Assembly: GCA_963383645.1 (NCBI GenBank)
Contig: OY726576.1
Span: 13,798,659-13,862,658 of the forward strand
Direction of reading: 5' to 3'
DNA length: 64,000 bases
Origin: Muscardinus avellanarius
Lineage: Eukaryota > Chordata > Mammalia > Rodentia > Gliridae
The position numbers and the translations under genes are program-made. Positions 9,966 through 22,369 of the stretch are shown in pieces (positions within the stretch are counted from its first letter, which is position 1; the number at the start of each line of letters is the position of its first letter). The notes under the pieces were generated by a model, which saw only the letters and a list, made by a program, of their open reading frames with translations, was not told where the DNA came from and made no database searches.

Positions 9966-11797
9966 CTGAAATGGAAACGCACTTCTGAGTGGGGGAGCAC
10001 AATCACAGACATCAATTTGAGGAAGGTGCGAATTCAGAACTGGAATTCATCTTTACAATTTGAAGCAGCACACGCAGGCAGGGGGATGAATTCCACCTGT
10101 GTTGACTCTGCTGCCCAAAGTGCTCCTGGGCCCCGCAGCAATGCCAAGCAAATCAACGTGTGGGGCGCTCTATGGCCTGGGATGGCTTCCCAACTCTGCA
10201 CAACAGAAGCTTAGGTGTTTGGAATTTCGGCTAAATTTCAAAACTTTCTTACATACTTTATCACTCTTCTTTAGGAAGTTCATACTTAAATCTGTCACAA
10301 GTCAAACATTAATACAATCAGTATATTAATGTCTATTACCAGTTACCAACTTTCTACACATACTCTTGGGCTTCACTTACAGCCACTCATGAGAACAAGT
10401 ACAGCCTTCAACCCATTTTACTGTTGCTGTTGATATGAAACTCACATGTCTGCTCCTCAAATACACAAGCCAGGTGAAGCATAAGGCATGTACTACCTGC
10501 ACGGCTCGTGTTCCTGAAAGAGCTACTGGCAAGCTGACTGGAAATACCTGGCACACAATAAGGGTTCCACGAGCGCTGACTAGTTAGTGAAGCAGCAGGG
10601 AAACCCCAGTGAGTGCCACCACTGAGGACTGGCATTGGACTTAGTGCTGATGCTTTGTTCAAGGTTGGGATGCCTCTTGCAGTAACCGAAGGCGTGTTTC
10701 AAAGGCTGGCATAAAGCTGCATGTGCCCAACACCTGGCCAATGCCGTGTTACGTGCTCAGCATATCCTATCTTCGGTCTGCCCTTTGGCCTTGGAAGTGA
10801 ACCTTGAAATCCCAGAAAGTGGCTTTGATCCTCAGCTCAAAGGACAGAGAAGCACAAGGGCACATCAGTCCCTGGTCTCCAGGCTCTTGAATCTCGTCCT
10901 ACTGCTCATTTCCTCCATCACCCATGTGGGACATCAACCAGACTAGCCCCAAGAGAAGAACAGAACAGATAACTCTTAATCCAGTTTCTTTTTCAATTTC
11001 AAGGAAAGAAAATGTATGAAGAACGAAATTCAGAAACCAGTTGCACTTGAAAAACTGAAAATTATGGTTCCCTAAGGGGATGTGCCTTTTAGAAAAGTAC
11101 ATTTTTAAATCCTCCCATGTGAAAGGAAGAAAAACAGGGACAATTTTGAATTCCCATGTGGTCGAAAACATAATAAACAGCACTGCTACTTATTGTTAAC
11201 AAAAGCTGAAGTGCCAAAACAATTCAGAACACCCCACAGAGTTGGTGAAATTGTTTTGTTTAACAACTAATGTAGAAATGCACTTGTCGGAAAAGGACAC
11301 ACAAAACATAACTGAAATGCTCCTCATTCTCAGCAGGTAACCAATGTTTGTTATGTGTATCCTTCCTAAGTTTTCCTCATCCACAATAGTGGATATATAA
11401 ATATATATACACACACCCGCACACATATAAAGGCCTATGCAATGAGCAACACGCAAGAACAAGATGTGTGTGGTTTCTGATTTAAATTTTTTATAGAAAT
11501 ATTATTACGCAGTATATTACTTACAAAAAATTCTGAAAAGATGACCTTCCATGAAGAAGGTCTTCCATGAAGAGCAAGCAGGTAAACATGATAGTACTAT
11601 CACAGCTTCACACATCAGAAAATGGAACAGAAAGGTCAGGCAGTATTCTCAGAAACTTACCCATTAGCCACAGAAATCAGGTCAGAAATAAATGTATTAT
11701 GTGACAATAAAAGTGAATCCAACAAGTATGAAATACAGGAGTAGATTTAAGTTAGAAATCAAGTAATGATAACCTAGTACGTCTAGGCCAAGCTCAC
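9966..11797 (-). other. ATRN: ATRN intron 3, essentially free of SINEs
   Basis: The only intron here in which I recognise no B1-dID copy. It has a short TA/CA-rich stretch at 11393-11430. Several open frames of 60-100 codons occur but none resembles a protein I know. Low repeat content beside very high content in neighbouring introns is notable but could be chance in 1.8 kb. Confidence 0.85.
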
Positions 11798-11911
11798 CTA
11801 AAGGCAGCAATCAGGGGTGCATAAATTGAGTCCCCATCATAAACATACAAATGGTCCCAACTACACTCTGTAGCAAAATGATTGAAACGAAGTCTCATTA
11901 TTCTATTTGGC
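11798..11911 (-). CDS. ATRN: Attractin exon 3: CUB domain core
   Basis: 114 nt, acceptor TTTTTTCAG|GCCAAAT (long pyrimidine tract) and donor CCTTTAG|GTGAGC. It encodes PNRIMRLRFNHFATECSW, DHLYVYDGDSIYAPLIAAF, including the CUB signature ECSWDHLYVYDGD that supplies calcium-site acidic residues in this fold (family knowledge). It enters and leaves in phase 2 (CA|G Gln, AG|T Ser). Confidence 0.96.
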
Positions 11912-12912
11912 CTGAAAAAAAAAAAAGAAGTTATTTATAATAGCCATCCTAACCATTAAACATTTGAGGAAATAGAGATTTTAGAAATTTACAATGAGAA
12001 AAAGAAGTTAATAACATAACAGCATTCCTTCATTCGTCAACACATGTCTACCACGACTATGTGTAAGAGGTCATTAAACATGGGCGGGGAGCAGAACAGA
12101 GGCCCCACGGCTCTCTGGGCTGACAGTCCATTCAGCGGCCTGTCCTTCGCGGCCCCTGAACCGGCTCTCCGGCCGCCACCTCTGCATGTCCTTGTTCATC
12201 CGAAGATTCCACACTGCGTCACCTCCCAAGCACGCCTGCCAGTTCTCTAGCCTTGCTGCCCTCTGCCTCCCAGGGCTCTCCCTGGGAACACCCTGGTCCA
12301 GAGGAAACATCTATCTGCTCTGCTCACGTTGACTCCAATGCAGCTAAGCTTTCTGTGACAGCCACACTGCTCAGCAGAGCTCTGGGTGTGATCTCCGCTC
12401 CCACTGCATAGGCAACCATGCAACTCCCTCTCACCATCCCCAACTCTCAAGGACTACTTCAAACCACTTAATCCCACCTTCCCACTTATGCTCATCTAGA
12501 CAAAACCCCAGAAATCCACATGTTCCAAAACAAACAAACAAACAAACAAAAAACCCTCTCCTCCCATTTCTCAAATATTTAACATTCCCCTCATCCGCAA
12601 CTTTCCTACGCATACTGAAGTGGCACATATATTACAAAACAACAAAATCAAAAAGCCCTGGTTTAGCCGTTGAAGAAACAGCAAAATGCGAAACAATATC
12701 ACTCATCGCACTAAATTTCTTTACACGTAACAGGCCTTTTCTCCATAGAAAGGACATCTATGCTAACATGTAGCAAGCTTATAATTATTACTATTAGAAA
12801 TTCACAAAGAGTATTTCCTGGTTTCATTTCTAAAACACTAAATATAGATAGATACTACCCACATAATAAAAAGCTACACGGAATCCTCAAAGTTTAAGAA
12901 TGTAAAAAAGAA

Positions 12913-13610
12913 CTAATCCCAGTACTTAGGAAACTGAGACAGGAGGATCTGGGTTCACAGCCAGCCTCCGCTACTTAGTGAGGCCCTCCGCAACTTAATA
13001 AGACCCTGTTTCAAAAATAAAGAATAAAAAATCAGGCTAGGGGTGTAGTTCAGAGGTAGAATGCCCCCAGGTTCAATCCCCAACACCACCAAAAAATAAA
13101 TAAAATAAAATAAAAAGGTCCTGAAACTAAAAACATTTGAGAAATGCTGCTTTAAAAGTGAACCACAAAAAGCCAGGCGTGGTGGCGCAAGCTTGTAATC
13201 GCATCACTTGGGAGGCTGAGACAGGAGGATCACACAGGTTCAAAGCCAGCCTCAGCTACTTAGTGAGGCTCTCAGCAACTTAGTGAGACCCTCTTTCCAA
13301 ATAAAGTGTCAAATAGGTCTGGGAGTATAGCCAGAGGTAGAAAAGCCCCTGGGTTCCACTCCAGTACCACACACACACAAAAAGTCTACCACACAGCCAG
13401 GCATGGTGACACACAGTTGTAATCCCAGCATTTGGGAGGCCGAGACAGGAGGATCGCGGTTTGTGGCCAGCCTCAGCTATTTAGTGAGGCCCGTTGCCAC
13501 TCAGTGACACCTGTCTCAAAATAAAGAATGGAAAATAGGTCTGGGGGTATAGCTTGGAGATAGAATGCCCCTGGGTTTCATTCCCAGAACCAAAAAAAAA
13601 AAAAAAAAAA
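12913..13610 (+). repeat. Three B1-dID copies in a row
   Basis: 12913-13117 (5' end missing, starts at TAATCCCAGTACTTAG), 13170-13383 (type C-like, CACACACA tail) and 13396-13610 (older full copy with an 18-A tail). Confidence 0.85.
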
Positions 13611-13885
13611 ATCTACCACATGCGAAGGAAGAAGAGGGCATAACTGGAGAGACACAGGAGGTCCACAGGAGAGGACTTCAACCAAGAGTGACTATTCTGA
13701 TTTTTCTAAAATTGGGTACTTAGAAAAACAATACAATATTATAAATTTATAATGCTATAAGCAAACCATTAAAATACTTCTTAACAGTTTTTAACAATTA
13801 CAGTTGAAAATTCACAAACTTATGATGTGTAGAATTCATTTGCGGCATTAAATCAACTTGAAATTCAAATTAGCAAGGAAAAGTA

Positions 13886-13952
13886 AGGGGCTAGAGGTAT
13901 TGCTCAGTACTAGCATGCATGTGGCCCTGACTTCAATCTCCAGGACCCCCCA
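13886..13952 (+). repeat. ID-like SINE (tRNA-Ala derived monomer)
   Basis: GGGGCTAGAGGTATTGCTC, then GTACTAGCATGCATGTGGCC and TTCAATCTCCAGGACC. It retains the anticodon-region spacing that the right halves of the dimers have lost. Confidence 0.7.
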
Positions 13953-14124
13953 AAATTAAGAAAAAATAAAAGAAAAAATAAAAATCAACTTACTCATCAA
14001 ATAAAAATATTTAGGTACTTTTTGCTACAAATTGGTTAATTTATTTTGTAGGAAAGGTAATGCCACACTGAGCTCTACTCTAAAACTATAAAAACAAAAA
14101 ATAAAGTCAACCATTACTACTTAC

Positions 14125-14208
14125 TGTCCTTCAATAAGCCAGGTGCACTTCGTTTTATATTTATAATTTCCAGGTCCATCTGTTACAAACCCAGAAGGTC
14201 CAGTTAGT
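14125..14208 (-). CDS. ATRN: Attractin exon 2: start of CUB domain
   Basis: 84 nt, acceptor AAATTACAG|ACTAAC and donor GGACA|GTAAGTAG. The first base completes Arg136 (AG|A). The exon then reads LTGPSGFVTDGPGNYKYK, TKCTWLIEGQ, the N-terminal strands of the CUB domain, with the last codon split as CA|G. The Cys in TKCTW is the usual CUB partner of the Cys just before this exon. It is separated from exon 1 by the 30-kb intron. Confidence 0.95.
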
Positions 14209-14909
14209 CTGTAATTTAAATTAAAAACAAATATCAGTAAGAATTCCATACATTAATAGCTTTCTAATTTCTCATTACAAGTTAATAGATGTGATACATT
14301 AATGTATACTATAGTAGAAAATGACTACACAAGTTCAAATATTTGCCACACACATAAAAAAAGATGATATACAGACATTAGAACAGGGATGAACAACAAC
14401 AACAAAACCTCAGTCTTTCAAGCTGAGATGGGAATCTGCTACTCTGTACCATGAAAATGATCACAACAACTTATACATATGAGTTTTCAAAGTGCAAGCC
14501 CACAGTTACACTTACAGGCCAACGTGCCCCAATAGCACACTGGACAGCATACTTGTGGTGGGCAGGCACCGCAAACCACGGCACACAGCTGACCACCCGG
14601 CCACAGGCTGCTTCTGCGGTGCACCTGCCGCACCTGCCTCCTCACACCTGTGCCGTGCCTGAGCTTCCAGAGAGCTTCTAGATCTTGCCAAAATGATAGG
14701 TATATCCTGGCAACTCATTAGTGTTCTGACTGCTGTGAATTCTGAGGTCTGAATAGATTCTAATGTCTTGACTGTCTGCATTTCCTCCCTTGCCAGGTAA
14801 GATTTCATATTCTTTGCCCACTTTGCCACCAAATTACTTTTCAAGTTAATGTTGAGGAAGGAGCTAGCTCTTTTGGTATAAAAAGATACCTGCCCTATGT
14901 ATGTTAATA

Positions 14910-14916
14910 TACAATA

Positions 14917-14955
<39 letters not shown>

Positions 14956-15149
14956 TGGTACTGGGGTTCCTAGAAAGCCTTCTACCTCTGGGCTACACTC
15001 CCAGACTTATTTTATACTTTTTTAAATTTTGGAAACAGGGTCTCTTAAGCCAGCACGGCTGGCTTCGAACCTGCGGGATCCTCCTGTCTCCACCTCCCAA
15101 GCATGGGGATTACAAGCATGCACCACCACGCCCAGCTACAATATTTTCT
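14910..15149 (-). repeat. Type A/C B1-dID with perfect 13-bp TSD
   Basis: TACAATATTTTCT occurs at 14910-14922 and 15137-15149. Between them lie a long T tract, GTACTGGGGTTCCTAG, CTCTTAAGCC and a left half ending CCACCACGCCCAGC. Confidence 0.9.
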
Positions 15150-15214
15150 ATAAAAATACATTTTTATCAAATTACTTTATGTCTAGACTCTTTAGCTAAT
15201 GTATGTTTTAACTT

Positions 15215-15428
15215 ATTTTTATTTTTTGGTGGGACTGGGGATGGAACCCAGAGGCATTCTACGTCTGAGCCATACCCCTAACCCTATTTTATTCTTTTAT
15301 TTTGAAACAGGATCTTACTAAGATGCTTCTGGCTGCACTAAGTTGCTAGGGCTGGCTGCAAACCTGATATCCTCCTCTCTCAACCTCCCAAGTACTAGGA
15401 TTATAACTGTGCGCCACCATACCCGGCT
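15215..15428 (-). repeat. B1-dID, full, older
   Basis: ACTGGGGATGGAACCCAG right half, linker, a left half with an extra short duplicated block (AAGATGCTTCTGGCTGCACT), end CCACCATACCCGGC. Confidence 0.8.
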
Positions 15429-15659
15429 ATGTGGAAATTTTTAGCATTTCAAAAGGATGCCGTTTCTTTCCTCAATGCTATTTCCAGGTCATTTCCTCCC
15501 TCTTCTATCAGTGATGTCAGCTTCTCTGAAACAGACGTTCTCCTCTGTATCTGCTTCTCTTACTTCTACTTCCTCAGTCAGCCACTGACATTCTAGTTAC
15601 TCCTCCTCATGCAATGAAGATGTCAACACATCACTGGCTGTCTTCAATTCATCTGCATC

Positions 15660-15958
15660 AATATCCAAGATGCTGCCCGGCGTGGTGGCGCACGCTTGTA
15701 ATCCCAGCGCTTGGGAGGCTGAGACAGGAGGATCGCACAGGTTCAAAGCCAGCCTCAGCTACTTAGTGAGGCTCTCAGCAACTTAGTGAGACCCTGTTTC
15801 CAAACAAAATATAAAATAGGTCTGGGAGTATAGCCCGGAGGTAGAAAAGCCCCTGGGTTCCACCTCCAGTACCACAAAAAACAAAAACAAAAGGTCTGAG
15901 AGTATAGCCTGGAGGTAAAAAAAAAAAAACCCTGGGTTTCACTTCTAGTACCACTAAC

Positions 15959-15995
<37 letters not shown>

Positions 15996-16004
15996 TCCAA
16001 GATG
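15660..16004 (+). repeat. Trimeric SINE (left half plus two right halves) with (TAA)n tail and 13-bp TSD
   Basis: AATATCCAAGATG flanks the unit at 15660-15672 and 15992-16004. Inside are a type C left half, a right half ending CCTCCAGTACC (about 15868), a second right half at about 15893-15954, then about 13 TAA units. Confidence 0.9.
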
Positions 16005-16036
16005 TTCTATCCTAAACTCAGCCTCTCCACTTTATA

Positions 16037-16100
16037 TGTGTGTGTATTACTGGGGACTGAACCCAGAAATGCTCTCCATGAGCTACATTGCGAGCCTTGC
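16037..16100 (-). repeat. Right-half (ID-like) fragment
   Basis: ATTACTGGGGACTGAACCC...CATGAGCTACATTGCGAGCC, no left half attached. Confidence 0.6.
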
Positions 16101-16823
16101 TCCCACACCCGACCAGTCTCCCTACTCCTTAACTCACCCTCTCCCCACAGTAGCCACCCATGCCTCTGGCCCAGCTGAGGCCACTAACAGCACTCCCACC
16201 AAGATCTCCACTTTACGCCTACGTCCAGCTCATTTACCCTTGCTCCCTTCCCACAAGTCCTCAGCCGTGGGGGCTGCCAATCAATCCCTGAACTTCTTCA
16301 CTGTTCGTCACATACCACACACACATTTCATTTTCTTACTTGGTCAACACTCTATTACAAGGCTCAGATCCTGTAAAACGTTCAACTTCCTTGCCCTTCT
16401 CTCCCTCTGCTATATTGTCCTGATACAGGTGTCTATGTGCCTTATTCCCCAGCATCCATCCCACCCCAAAAATGTTAGCTAAGCCAATCATGTTTTCCTA
16501 TGCCGCTTTCTGATGACTAATTTTGAAATGTGAATCTGCTAAGATTAGATTCCAACGCAACTGGCAGAAAAACTCAAACAGCAGTGGCTTAACTAAAACA
16601 CAGAATGCCAAGGTGACAATCCTGGGCACGTAAGGCATCTTCAGCATCATCATGGACCTACTGCCGTTCTACCGTGCTGCTCTGCCAACCTCCACACGCA
16701 GTGTGTCTCTAGAATCCAAGATGGAGGCTCAAGCTCCAAGGACTGCAGCTGCGCTCCACCCAGCAGAAGGGGGGGGACACCCTCCAAGTCAAACATGACA
16801 ATTCTACTCAGATCCCATTATTA

Positions 16824-16825
<2 letters not shown>

Positions 16826-16877
<52 letters not shown>
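16826..16877. repeat. (AC)n microsatellite, about 26 units
   Basis: Uninterrupted AC dinucleotides. Confidence 0.98.
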
Positions 16878-16879
<2 letters not shown>

Positions 16880-16968
16880 AGAGGAAAGCAGAGAAAGGTA
16901 GTCATTATCCCAGATGATCATTTACCCAGAGAAAAGACAATTCCTTTACTACAGAAGTGGAGAAAGTC

Positions 16969-17175
16969 AGCTGGGTGTGGTGACATGTGCCTGTAATCCC
17001 AGTATTTGGGAGGCTGAGCCAGGAGGGTCAAAGGCTCTTAGTAAGCCTCAGCAACTTAGTGAGGCTCTCTGCAACTTAGGCCCTGTTTCAAAATAAAAAT
17101 AAAATAGGGGTGGGGGTGTCGCTCAGAGGTAGAATGAACTAGGTTCAATCCCCAATGCCATACACACAAAAAAAA
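16969..17175 (+). repeat. B1-dID, full, older
   Basis: GCTGGGTGTGGTGACATGTG to CCCCAATGCC and ACACAC/A tail. Confidence 0.8.
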
Positions 17176-17757
17176 GTGGAGAAAATCAATGAAGGATAAT
17201 TACTAATCTTTGCATATCACATAACAGACATATAAAGGAAAGTTGGGCAGATGACATCTAAAAACTATTTTCTCATTCTTCAGGAAGAGTAGTAGACAGG
17301 CCACCTAGATCCCATCTTGCCCCTTCAAGGAAGGACCTGCTGCCAGGTACAGCAGGGAGTCTGGTCATCGGCAGTTCGTGCTTCCGGGGCTGATTTCCAG
17401 CAGGGAAACCTACACCGCAGGGCCCTGCACTTCAGTCCAGTGAGGGCCTGCATCACAGCGCAGCCTCTTTTACCCACTTCTGCTTCGGTAACACTGTCCT
17501 CTCATTGGGTTACAATCAACTTGGATCCCAAATCTGACATAGCAATGCTCCCCAAACACCAACCTGTGGCAGACATCCAAGAACAGACCATCTTTCTTTC
17601 TTTGGACTTTGCAATGGCTGGATTTTACAGCTCGAAGATCTACAGCCATTATAGTACAGGCCTGATTCCAAAAACCAGACCAAGGATGACAATCAAAGGA
17701 GTGCAAAGGTTCCTGGAGAACAGTACCAACCACCCACAGAACCACCTTGCAGACTTC

Positions 17758-17845
17758 TAGCATTCAGGAGGCGGAGATCGGAGGACTGCGGTTCACCTCT
17801 CCAATGCGGGGACTGCAAGCCTGCGCTACCATCACACCCCGCTAT
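17758..17845. repeat. Left-half SINE fragments
   Basis: TAGCATTCAGGAGGCGGAG in plus sense runs into CTCCAATGCGGGGACTGCAAG in minus sense, so two short left-half pieces meet head to head. Confidence 0.5.
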
Positions 17846-18329
17846 TAAGCTTGTTTGACAATTAGGATTGCCTATGGACTTCATGTGACAATCAGTATCA
17901 CTTTTAGAAACTAAATACATTATTCTTATTTTAGGCATTTAATATCTGTAAATATATACTTACATAATTCTATAGATAATACACATATATGATCACAAAA
18001 AGACTTTGTTGTTGCTGCTGCCGTTATTAACTAAATAACATTTCTCTTTTTTTCCTGACTTCCCCAATTACTCCCACCCACTCCCAACCAAGATAGACAC
18101 CTACCAAGCATTCTTAACTATTTTTCTTCACATCAACAAGCCTATAATAAATGCATGGTTTTCTTAACACAGTTTTGATTATGTATATTAATTACTATGT
18201 AAACTTGTCTGCATCTTTCTTTTCTTGCCCAAAGAAACCTTGAGGGACTCTCTCCAATAAGCAGGTATTGGTTGAATTCATTCTTTTGCAGGTAGCTAAC
18301 CCATGGAGGTATCTATCTCCTACCTTTCT

Positions 18330-18645
18330 TCCACTAACATTCCTTTTGTTTTCAGTTGGTTGACATTATAAGCATTGCTATAATAAGTATCCTTCTACAT
18401 ACAAACTTACTTGTATTCTTTTTTCTAATAATTGGGGGATTATTGAGCCAAGAAAAATACGAATTTCCATTGTTAACCAGGCTGCCAAAGATTTTTAAAA
18501 GCTACAATTCATATTTACGCCAGCAATATATGAGAAATGTGCTCCTCCTATCAACCCAACCCTGTGCAATAGGTGTTCTTGTTTCTTTTATAAGTTTTCC
18601 GGTTTTTCATTTGAAATTCCGTGTTCTAGTGAATGACCAAGTGGT
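18330..18645 (-). mobile_element. Old L1M 3'-UTR remnant, antisense
   Basis: TTGCTATAATAAGTATCCTT, CTTACTTGTATTC, GGCTGCCAAAGATTTTT and CCAGCAATATATGAGAA appear in the order of the ancient L1 antisense 3' UTR, as I recall it. Confidence 0.65.
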
Positions 18646-18884
18646 TACTGAAAGTTAAAAGCGGAAGGCCATGAGTATCACCCTGAAATCTCAGATCTAG
18701 TTTCAAAGCATCAGTGATGATCTAGGTGTAGATGTGAGTACTGCCTGTGCACAGGGGAAACCTAGTTCACCAGCAGTTGAACCAAGGCTTCAAACTGAAA
18801 CATAAGGGTATTTCAGCAACATAAGACCAGATATCAGAAACAAACTCCTTGCCTTTACTAATTTTGTGCCACAAGAGTAACACG

Positions 18885-19052
18885 GCTATTATCCCAATAC
18901 TTGAAAGGCTGAGACGGAAGGATCGTAGTTTCCAAGCCAACCCCAGCAACTTAGACCCTGTTTCAAAATAAAATACAGCTGGGGACGTAGCTCAGAAGTA
19001 GAAAGCCCCTGCGTTCAATCCTCAGTAGCACCAAAAAAAAAAAAAAAAAAAA
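18885..19052 (+). repeat. B1-dID, 5'-truncated
   Basis: Starts at TATTATCCCAATACTTG, right half GCTGGGGACGTAGCTCAG, 20-A tail. Confidence 0.8.
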
Positions 19053-19204
19053 GAACTAAGGATAATATTGTAGTAGAAACAAATACAAGGTGGGTAGGGC
19101 TATTTTCAAAGGAGGCATCTTCCAAGTATTTCTAACTTACTTGTATTATTACCTAATAACGTGGACTGTAAAAGCTCAACTTTTTCTACCTATTAAGATT
19201 TTTT

Positions 19205-19246
19205 CCCCCTGGGTTCCACCCCTAGTAACACTCACTCACACACATT

Positions 19247-19300
<54 letters not shown>
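19205..19300. repeat. Right-half end fragment leading into (CA)n microsatellite
   Basis: CCCCTGGGTTCCACCCC at about 19206 is the end of a right half; its tail has become (CA)26 at 19249-19300. Confidence 0.8.
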
Positions 19301-19303
<3 letters not shown>

Positions 19304-19307
19304 TCTT

Positions 19308-19512
19308 AGCCAAGTGAGGTGGCACAAACCTGTAATCCCAGTACTTGGGAGGGTAGGACTGGAGGATTGCAGGTTCAAGGACAGCCTCAACAATTTGGCT
19401 AGGCCCTCTGCAACTTAGTGAGACTTATTTTAAAATAAAAACAAAAGAAGACTAGGAATGTAATTCAGAGGTAAGTAGAATGCCTCTGGTTTCAATCCCC
19501 AGCACCACACAG
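19308..19512 (+). repeat. B1-dID, full, older
   Basis: AGCCAAGTGAGGTGGCACA to CCCCAGCACCACACAG. Confidence 0.8.
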
Positions 19513-19705
19513 AAAACGGATTTTGTTTATGGTGAAGTACTCTGAACACTGACACACTTTAACCAGTTTCTTGGACATTTATAAAAATAATCTGTTATAG
19601 GAACCTAAAGCCCTGCTTCTTTATATACACATATCAATTAAGTAAAATGAAAGCACTCTGAATTCCTTTTACTCTTTTACCTACTAAACCTAAGACACTC
19701 AGCAT

Positions 19706-19905
19706 CGTTTTAGGTACTAGAGACTGTGCTCATGGTGCCTCCCAAATAGCTCCTGACATTCTACAACTGATAGACTCCCTAACGCTGTTTTTAACTTTAT
19801 TTTCAGACAGGTGTCCCTGCGTTGCCCAGGCTGCCCTGGAACTCTCCTCCCTCCGGCCTCGGCCTCCCAAGTAGCCAGGATCACTAGTGTGCACCAACCA
19901 TAGCG
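19706..19905 (-). repeat. Diverged B1/B1-dID copy
   Basis: GCCCAGGCTGCCCTGGAACT and GGCCTCGGCCTCCCAAGTAG are typical of an old 7SL-derived monomer. The right half (GGTACTAGAGACTGTGCTCA) is recognisable but eroded. Confidence 0.6.
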
Positions 19906-20105
19906 AAGGCCCGTTCCACGGCTGCTCTGGCACACTCCTCACGGTGTTTTTGGTTTGTACATTCAGCTCTTTGGCTGTGTAAACTCATGGCTAGTCCTGT
20001 GCCTCAGATCTTTAACCAGTGCTGCTTCAACCCCCATTCTCCCCAGAGGGAGAAGGTTGAACCTAGCTTCCTCTATACCAAGCTAATCCCTGGCCCTTTA
20101 ATTTT

Positions 20106-20410
20106 ATTTTTATTAATTTAGTGGTTCTGAAGAGTGAACCCAGGGGCATTCTACCTCTGAACTATACTCCTCACCCTGCTGTGAAACAGGGTCTCACTAA
20201 GTTGCCCGAGCTAGTCTCAAACCTGTGATCCTCCCAGTTACTGGGATACAGATGTGCACCACCATGCCTGGCTTTTTTTTTTTTTTTCTTTCTTTCTAAT
20301 TTTGAGACAGGGTCTCACTAAGTTTCCTGGGCTGTCCTAGAAACTTGCGTTCTTCCTGCCTCAGCCTCCTGAGTAACTGGCATTACTGCTGCTTCAAACT
20401 GTGCCTGGAA
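20106..20410 (-). repeat. B1-dID plus a separate left-half element
   Basis: 20106-20274 is a full short copy. 20275-20410 starts with a T/C tract and has only the left half. Confidence 0.75.
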
Positions 20411-20559
20411 TATTCTATAAAACTATTTTTCATGTTTATTCATCAAGTTTTCAGGTTTGTTTCTTCTAAACAAGTCTTGGTTAGGTTTTATTTCTTAACC
20501 TAATGTGATAGTATTTTACAGGCACAATGTAATCTCACATTTAGTATAATGACTGCTGT

Positions 20560-22350
20560 ACTGATTTGATTCCTTCCAAATTTTTTTAAACAACCTTAAA
20601 TGAGTAATTTATGTACAACAAAATGCAAACACTTTAAATGTATAATTTGATAAGTTCTAAAAAATGTACATGTGTAACTATTCTCAAACAGAATACAAAA
20701 CAGCTCCATTATCCCCTCCAAAGTTCCCTCACACCACTTTGCAGATAATGTCCCAACTTCTGCCCCAAACACTGGCTATACTTCTATAACTCGGGGTCAG
20801 TTTTACAGAACTTGACTTTATGGAATCATAGAGACACTTTTTTTTCCCCCTTTTTTGCAGTACTGGGGATGGAACCCAGGGGTATTCTACCTTCAAGCTA
20901 CACCCTCAGCCCACTAAGTAGCTGACGCTGTCTGTAAACTGTGATCCTTTGGTCCCAGCCCCCCAAATGCTGGGATTACAAACGTGCACCACCACGCCTG
21001 GCTCTCTCTTTCCTTTCTTTCTTTTCCTTTCTTTTCTTTTCCTTTCCTTTTTTAACAATTTCTAAGTTGCAGAGGGCTTAAATTACTGAGGCTGGCTTCA
21101 AAACTGCAATCTTCCCGTCTCCTGTCTCAGCCCCACAAGAACTGGGATTACGGGTGCGCATCAACAAATCCAGATACCATAACTGCTTTATCCTCCGTCT
21201 TCATAACTATGTGAATTATGTAGTTTTCAGCTCTAGTGATTAAAGTTGCTAAAACATATGCAAATCTTTCTTGGACATGCATGTATATTTCTACTGGATA
21301 AAAACATAAAGTAAAAATGCCGGGCCAAAGTATTTCCTAAGTGATTATACCATCTTACACTCTCTTCAGGGTCTGAGAGCTCCATTCAGTCTGTGTTGAT
21401 GCCCATGCTTGGTATGCTCAGACTTTTTGTTTGCCATTTCTGGGTATGTTTGGTATCTCATGGTTTAAATTTATATATCCCTGTTAATTAAAGATTTTGA
21501 GCATCTTTCAGATGTCTATTGCTCATCTGTACATACTATCTTGACGTGTGTTCTTACTTTTACCCATTTTATGGGATTTTGTCTTAAGAATCTTCATCTA
21601 TTGTAGATGTTAGTCCTTTATCAGAGATATTTTGCAAATATTTTCTGTAGTCTCTGGCTTCTTGTTGTGTTTCCTAGCAATGACTCATTAAAGGAGAAGA
21701 TTTTATTTTTTACCAAGTCCATTTTTCCATCTTTCTCTTTTATGGTTAGTGCTTTCTGAGGCTGAAGAAAACCTTGCTTATATCAAAGATGGAAGACTTC
21801 TGCATCTTGCTTTCTTTACAATTGTAGAGTTATAAGCTTTTACACTAACGTCTTCAGTTCAGTTCGGTTAATGTGGTCAAGATTCGCCCACGAGCCACGT
21901 GGATGCCCGAGTTACTTGCTGGACAGGTTATGCTTTCCTCACTGAGTATCTGCTTCATAAAAACAAACAAAACCAAACAAAAATCCAACAACTAGCCAGG
22001 GAAGTGTGGACCCACTTTGGACTCTCCATTCTGCTCTGTTCATATGTCTTTCTTCATGCTAATAACTTCACTGCTCTAGTTTCATACAAAATCTTAAAAC
22101 AAACCAGTATGATTTCTCTAAATCTAGGCCCTTTATAACCCAATTTTAGAGTTTGTCAAAATCCATAGAGTTTGTCAAAAAAAAGCGGGGATTTTGATGG
22201 GGACTTTATTTAATCTCTAGATAAATTTGGAGAGAATAAACATCCCTCCAACCTATAAATGTTATATCCTCTCATTTATATAGAACGTCTTTAATCTCTC
22301 TCAGCAACATTTTGTACTTTTTAGTGTGCAAGTCTTTTATACCTTTAACC
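20560..22350 (-). mobile_element. Old L1M antisense remnant (3' UTR into ORF2 end), interrupted by SINEs
   Basis: Landmarks in order: TATAATTTGATAAGTTC at about 20640, ATGGAATCATAGAGACA at about 20820, AATGTTAGTCC-like TAGTCCTTTATCAGAGATAT with TTGCAAATATTTTCTG at about 21610-21645, and TTTTGATGGGGACTTTATTT with AGCAACATTTTGTACTTTT at about 22190-22320. All are recognisable landmarks of antisense L1. SINE fragments occupy 20838-21175. Confidence 0.75.
20838..21175 (-). repeat. B1-dID with a CT-rich tract inside the L1 remnant
   Basis: 20838-21003 is a copy lacking most of the linker. 21004-21055 is a pyrimidine tract (CTTTC/TTTTC units). 21060-21175 is a second left half. Confidence 0.75.
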
Positions 22351-22369
22351 CCCATTTTATACTTTTAAA

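Larger units (their letters stand above)
11912..14124 (-). other. ATRN: ATRN intron 2
   Basis: Contains three B1-dID SINEs (12913-13610) and one ID-like SINE. The interval 11930-12910 holds no recognised repeat or gene; 12080-12310 is moderately GC-rich but without coding signal. 13611-13885 and 13953-14124 are AT-rich unique sequence. Confidence 0.9.
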
